Shown here: positions 5,891-8,408 of the stretch, in pieces
Layout of the letters: every line of letters starts with the position of its first letter
How positions within the stretch are numbered: the stretch's first letter is position 1
Assembly (NCBI GenBank): GCA_021298045.1
Contig: JAJTHY010000144.1
Coordinates: 1 to 8,408 of the forward strand
Length of the DNA: 8,408 nucleotides
Reading direction: 5' to 3'
Source: Candidatus Jidaibacter sp.
Lineage (GTDB): Bacteria; Pseudomonadota; Alphaproteobacteria; Rickettsiales; Midichloriaceae
Translations under genes and position numbers: made by a program
Notes under the pieces: model-generated
The model's database searches: none
Told to the model about the DNA's origin: nothing
What the model saw: only the letters and a program-made list of their open reading frames with translations

Positions 5891-7195
5891 ATGTACCTAT
5901 TTAAAATATTACTTCTATGCATTTTACTCTGCGCTTCGCAAGCAAATGCTATGGAGCTTCCAGCTGGTTCTATCACCTCCGCCAGAATAATTGATGTTGA
6001 AAACGGCAAGGTACTACATGCGGGAAATACGGATGTTCTTTTAAACCCGGGCAGCACGCTTAAGACTTTGACTTTTTACCTAGCGCTAAAAAAATTAGGA
6101 AAAGCATTTCAATACAAAACGCAAATGCTTACAGATGCAAATAATCTATATATAAAATTTTCAGGCGACCCTACGCTTACGCTGCAAAATTTGGACAACA
6201 TGTTCTCATTATTACCTAAGAAGAATAAGTTCTTGGCCGTTTATTTAGATGGAGATATTTTTAGTGAGGAACCATATGCTCCTGGCACATCCGTAGACAA
6301 CCTGAAATTTTCCTATGCTGCACCTATCTCTGCTTTTAGCATAGATCAAAACTATGTAATCTTTAATAAGGTTGAAGGAGCGGATTTTGCTTACATGCCA
6401 TTAAACCAACCGAGTTTTTTAAAACTTAAAAACAACGCTATGCATAGCGAAGATGCTTTGTGTCCTCTTGAGCTATTTGCAACCGGAGTTAATGAATATA
6501 ATCTAACAGGCTGCTATGGGGCTACCGATATTCCGCAGAAGTTACAAATAGCCGTCACCGACCCTAAAAAATACGCATATGATGTAGTTCAAGCATTGCT
6601 CAAAAAACATAATATAGTAGTGAGCAAAGTAGCATTTGATAAAGTTCCAGCCTCAGCGGTAAGTGCTGTGGAACATAACTCTGAGCCACTACCAAGTTTA
6701 TTGCGTAAAGTCATGTATTACTCTGACAATCATATCTCAGATAGCTTGGTACGCCTAATGACATACAAAAGATTTAAAAAGCCGGCAAGTTGGTTTTTAG
6801 TGCAAGAATTTTTAAAAGAATCTTTACAGGAATTAGGGTTCGATCCCGAAAAAATTCAGGTGGTTGATGGCTCCGGCCTTTCGAAGAAAAATTTTGTGAC
6901 CGTTGAGTTCATGACTACATTACTTGCGGTTATTCACAAAGATCCAGAAATGCGAACTCATTATTACGCCGCAACTCCAACACTTGCAGAAGTATTTAAT
7001 AATGCCAATTGGGAGGGGAGATTAAATGCTAAAACTGGCACGCTTGACCATGTCTTTGCCCTAACAGGTTTCGTTATGGGCCAGGATGGAAAGGTTTATG
7101 CCTTCAGCTTTAATACGAATAATTTCCTAGGCTCACCCAAATTTGTTAAATCTTCTTATGAGGTAGTTTTGAAAAATATATTGAATAGTAAGTGA
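5891..7195 (+). CDS. dacB: D-alanyl-D-alanine carboxypeptidase/endopeptidase, PBP4 type (S13)
   Basis: A 434-residue periplasmic penicillin-binding protein of peptidase family S13, which removes terminal D-Ala or cuts meso-DAP cross-links in peptidoglycan. The signal peptide ends at Ala-Asn-Ala (about residue 20). The active-site motifs are complete and in order: SxxK as Ser55-Thr-Leu-Lys58 in NPGSTLK, SxN as Ser278-Asp-Asn280, the S13 signature DGSGLS (326-331), and Lys381-Thr-Gly383. The region between SxxK and SxN is about 220 residues, room for the inserted domain typical of PBP4. Length is slightly below the E. coli 477. Cys191 and Cys208 could pair in the periplasm. The frame opens at a TTG (5882), but the ATG at 5891 gives a normal signal peptide. 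It closes the asd unit; there is no terminator after it, and a promoter lies across its last codons. Confidence 0.93.
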   Translation: MYLFKILLLCILLCASQANAMELPAGSITSARIIDVENGKVLHAGNTDVLLNPGSTLKTLTFYLALKKLGKAFQYKTQMLTDANNLYIKFSGDPTLTLQNLDNMFSLLPKKNKFLAVYLDGDIFSEEPYAPGTSVDNLKFSYAAPISAFSIDQNYVIFNKVEGADFAYMPLNQPSFLKLKNNAMHSEDALCPLELFATGVNEYNLTGCYGATDIPQKLQIAVTDPKKYAYDVVQALLKKHNIVVSKVAFDKVPASAVSAVEHNSEPLPSLLRKVMYYSDNHISDSLVRLMTYKRFKKPASWFLVQEFLKESLQELGFDPEKIQVVDGSGLSKKNFVTVEFMTTLLAVIHKDPEMRTHYYAATPTLAEVFNNANWEGRLNAKTGTLDHVFALTGFVMGQDGKVYAFSFNTNNFLGSPKFVKSSYEVVLKNILNSK

Positions 7196-7209
7196 TTATT
7201 TAATATAAT
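7181..7209 (+). promoter_or_regulatory. Promoter for the gene interrupted by the insertion sequence
   Basis: TTGAAT (7181-7186) and TATAAT (7204-7209) are separated by exactly 17 bases. The -35 lies in the last codons of dacB. A start near 7216 would give a leader of about 20 bases with AAAGGA (7228-7233) five bases before the ATG at 7239. It is one of the two best promoters in the window. Confidence 0.7.
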
Positions 7210-7238
7210 CATAGTAATTAATTGGATAAAGGAAAATT

Positions 7239-7266
7239 ATGAAAACAAGTGAAGCGCATAACCATA
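7239..7266 (+). pseudogene. 5' remnant of a gene cut by the insertion sequence
   Basis: The ATG at 7239 has a good ribosome site (AAAGGA, five bases away) and its own promoter. The frame reads MKTSEAHNH before the insertion sequence begins at about 7267; translation would run on into the element for six more codons and stop at 7284-7286. Nine native codons are too few to identify the gene, and its remainder would lie beyond the right edge of the window. A native short peptide is unlikely because the stop is inside the element. Confidence 0.6.
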
Positions 7267-7276
7267 CTCCCCGACA
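7267..7276. repeat. Left terminal inverted repeat of the insertion sequence
   Basis: CTCCCCGACA, identical to the complement of 8395-8404. It is the most GC-rich decamer in its neighbourhood and abuts the transposase stop codon (7277-7279) directly. Confidence 0.85.
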
Positions 7277-8302
7277 TCATGGTTGAAAGCATGGTAATAT
7301 CTGGGCTGCAAGCCGCTTAATTATATCTGGACCCTGCATTATTAACTCTTTTAACCAGTCTATGCCCCATCTGAAGTAAGAATATTCATGGCATTTATAT
7401 TGTATTTTCTTCCGAATTGCCCTCACTTTTTGATGCCTGTATGCCCCCATTTTTACACATATCAAATATGCAATTCCACATAGTAAAAACAAAATCTCAA
7501 TCCTTTTAGGATCCACCATTTTTGTGTCCTCTATGTTTAACCCTCCTGTTTTCAACATCTTGAAAAACCTTTCTATTGACCACCTTTGCCTATACTCTTT
7601 TAATGGATTATTTACCTTTTGAGATACTAAAATTAAGTACTCCCCATCAAGCTTTTTCACACTTAAATCACCCCTTATCTTAACCCCATTTAAATCACTA
7701 ATTAATATATTTTTGAACGTCTTACCCTTTTTGGTGCCGCTAGCTAAATATGGTTGTACAAAGTCTAAATTTTCCTTTACTCGGATCGCATAAGGTACAT
7801 CATTTTCACCCAACCAACTTGCAAATTCAATGCTGAAAAATTCCCGATCTCCAAAGATACTTTTTATATTTTCCTTTCCATATTTTGCTATTACCGCTTT
7901 TGCCATTGCAATTCTATCTTCTGTTTTGCTGTTACCACCTTTGTTATCCAGCATCTTCAAATTTAATAAACTACCAACCTCTCCTCTGAATGCAAAAGCT
8001 ACAAATGCATTAATACTCTTTGCGCCATATTTCCAATTGGTTCGATCAAATGATAGGGTGAACTTTTCTTTGCCAAAAATATTCTTTATTGCTTCAAGCA
8101 GATAACTTGGCTCGATACGCCTTTTATTGTAAAATCTCTCGATTCTTCTTTGTTTAGATTTGATTGAAGCATCTCCGCTAACATAGTAAGCTAGCGCTGT
8201 TCCGCTCACTTTACGCCCTTCGCATAACCCCATTATTAAATCTGTTGCAAGCTTAATTTCGGGCGTGCATATTTCGAAAAACTGCTGTATATATTCTTTC
8301 AT
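7277..8302 (-). CDS. IS4-family DDE transposase
   Basis: A 341-residue transposase with a complete catalytic set. An N-terminal DNA-binding region (about 1-75) rich in Lys/Arg precedes an RNase H-like core: Asp86 in LSFDRTNW, Asp152 in FGDREF, and Glu244 in YRQRWSIERFFKMLK. The latter fits the IS4 signature Y-2-R-3-E-6-K exactly (Tyr237, Arg240, Glu244, Lys251). A beta-strand-rich insertion lies between the second Asp and Glu (about 175-232), as usual in IS4 members. The frame is open and unbroken. It opens at a TTG (8320), but the ATG at 8302 has AAAGGA before it and is preferred. The stop codon touches the left inverted repeat. Expression appears governed by a promoter and hairpin at its 5' end. 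Confidence 0.94.
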   Translation of the reverse strand: MKEYIQQFFEICTPEIKLATDLIMGLCEGRKVSGTALAYYVSGDASIKSKQRRIERFYNKRRIEPSYLLEAIKNIFGKEKFTLSFDRTNWKYGAKSINAFVAFAFRGEVGSLLNLKMLDNKGGNSKTEDRIAMAKAVIAKYGKENIKSIFGDREFFSIEFASWLGENDVPYAIRVKENLDFVQPYLASGTKKGKTFKNILISDLNGVKIRGDLSVKKLDGEYLILVSQKVNNPLKEYRQRWSIERFFKMLKTGGLNIEDTKMVDPKRIEILFLLCGIAYLICVKMGAYRHQKVRAIRKKIQYKCHEYSYFRWGIDWLKELIMQGPDIIKRLAAQILPCFQP

Positions 8303-8333
8303 AAGGTGTCCTTTCTGCAAAAAGTCACCTTAT
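8301..8333 (-). promoter_or_regulatory. Hairpin covering the transposase ribosome site and start
   Basis: ATAAGGTG and CACCTTAT (8326-8333 and 8301-8308 in minus-strand order) are perfect complements with a 17-base loop. In mRNA the loop holds the AAAGGA ribosome site, and the 3' arm ends inside the AUG. Only a transcript entering from outside the element contains both arms; one starting at the element's own promoter (near 8322) lacks the 5' arm. This matches the known IS10/IS50 logic of blocking translation of read-through mRNA. Confidence 0.65.
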
Positions 8334-8357
8334 ACCTCAATTCCCCTTTGTTTTCAA
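8329..8357 (-). promoter_or_regulatory. Transposase promoter inside the right end of the element
   Basis: On the minus strand TTGAAA (8357-8352), a 17-base spacer and TATAAG (8334-8329) form a near-consensus sigma70-type promoter. The predicted start is near 8322, about 20 bases before the transposase ATG. The -10 overlaps the outer arm of the hairpin. Confidence 0.7.
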
Positions 8358-8394
8358 TCTATCCTTCTATTTCTTAACTATTCCTTAACTTACG

Positions 8395-8404
8395 TGTCGG
8401 GGAG
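8395..8404. repeat. Right terminal inverted repeat of the insertion sequence
   Basis: TGTCGGGGAG, the exact complement of 7267-7276, four bases from the end of the window. Inward of it, 8371-8392 contains CTTAACT twice (8373-8379 and 8384-8390) at an 11-base spacing, possibly part of the transposase-binding end. Confidence 0.85.
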
Positions 8405-8408
8405 CATG

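Larger units (their letters stand above)
7267..8404. mobile_element. IS4-family insertion sequence, about 1.14 kb
   Basis: The element is bounded by perfect 10-bp inverted repeats, CTCCCCGACA at 7267-7276 and its complement at 8395-8404. If one mismatch is allowed the match grows outward to 14 bp (CAT, A or G, then the 10-mer), which would use the final base of the window. It holds a single transposase gene filling almost its whole length. Because the sequence stops four bases past the right repeat, the target duplication cannot be read: CATA on the left against CATG on the right is not a match. It has interrupted the gene beginning at 7239. The element looks intact, so it may be recently acquired or active. 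Confidence 0.87.

Noticed and set aside
7830..8105. Rightward 91-codon frame inside the transposase gene
   Set aside because: It is antisense to the catalytic core of an intact IS4 transposase and has no independent signals.
7263..8408. Target-site duplication of the insertion sequence
   Set aside because: CATA on the left and CATG on the right do not match, and only four bases remain after the right repeat, so no duplication can be shown.
1..8408. CRISPR array, tRNA, rRNA or a defence system
   Set aside because: No spaced direct repeats, no cloverleaf or rRNA-like stretch, and no nuclease, helicase or toxin-antitoxin motifs apart from the transposase were seen.

Overview
The window is AT-rich bacterial DNA, most likely from an alphaproteobacterium of the Rickettsiales or a similar intracellular lineage. 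The basis is low GC, an sppA-ihfB gene pair (in many alphaproteobacteria this pair follows rpsA), an LptF-type LPS exporter subunit, aspartate-semialdehyde dehydrogenase feeding diaminopimelate synthesis, a degenerate intradiol-dioxygenase-like secreted protein of a kind I recall from Rickettsia and Legionella, and a GTCAT-bounded palindromic intergenic repeat. The species cannot be named from the sequence alone.

Layout. Positions 1-212 are intergenic: a possible 3' half of a terminator, a palindromic repeat (28-82) and a 9-bp inverted repeat (136-170). A rightward block follows: sppA (213-1121), ihfB (1179-1496) and lptF (1624-2697), closed by a strong terminator at 2705-2737. This terminator also works in the opposite direction, for a leftward two-gene unit (3605-2757). 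That unit holds an exported intradiol-dioxygenase fold protein lacking two of its four iron ligands, followed 18 bases later by a 58-residue exported, Lys/Met/His-rich peptide with the best Shine-Dalgarno site in the window. From 3684 an extended -10 promoter drives a second rightward unit: asd (3726-4736), a secreted pentapeptide-repeat protein (4756-5871) and a dacB/PBP4-type D,D-peptidase (5891-7195). The gaps in this unit are only about 19 bases.

A promoter (TTGAAT, 17 bases, TATAAT) lies across the end of dacB and leads into a gene that starts at 7239. After nine codons that gene is cut by an insertion sequence (about 7267-8404) with a leftward IS4-family DDE transposase.

How the genes fit together: most of the window concerns the cell envelope. 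SppA clears signal peptides and membrane proteins, LptF moves LPS, Asd supplies the meso-diaminopimelate/lysine branch, and DacB trims peptidoglycan. The secreted pentapeptide-repeat protein sits between the last two. The most notable observations are the 63-unit unbroken pentapeptide solenoid, the exported pseudo-dioxygenase plus small peptide pair, and the hairpin/promoter arrangement at the transposase start, which looks like protection against read-through transcription.
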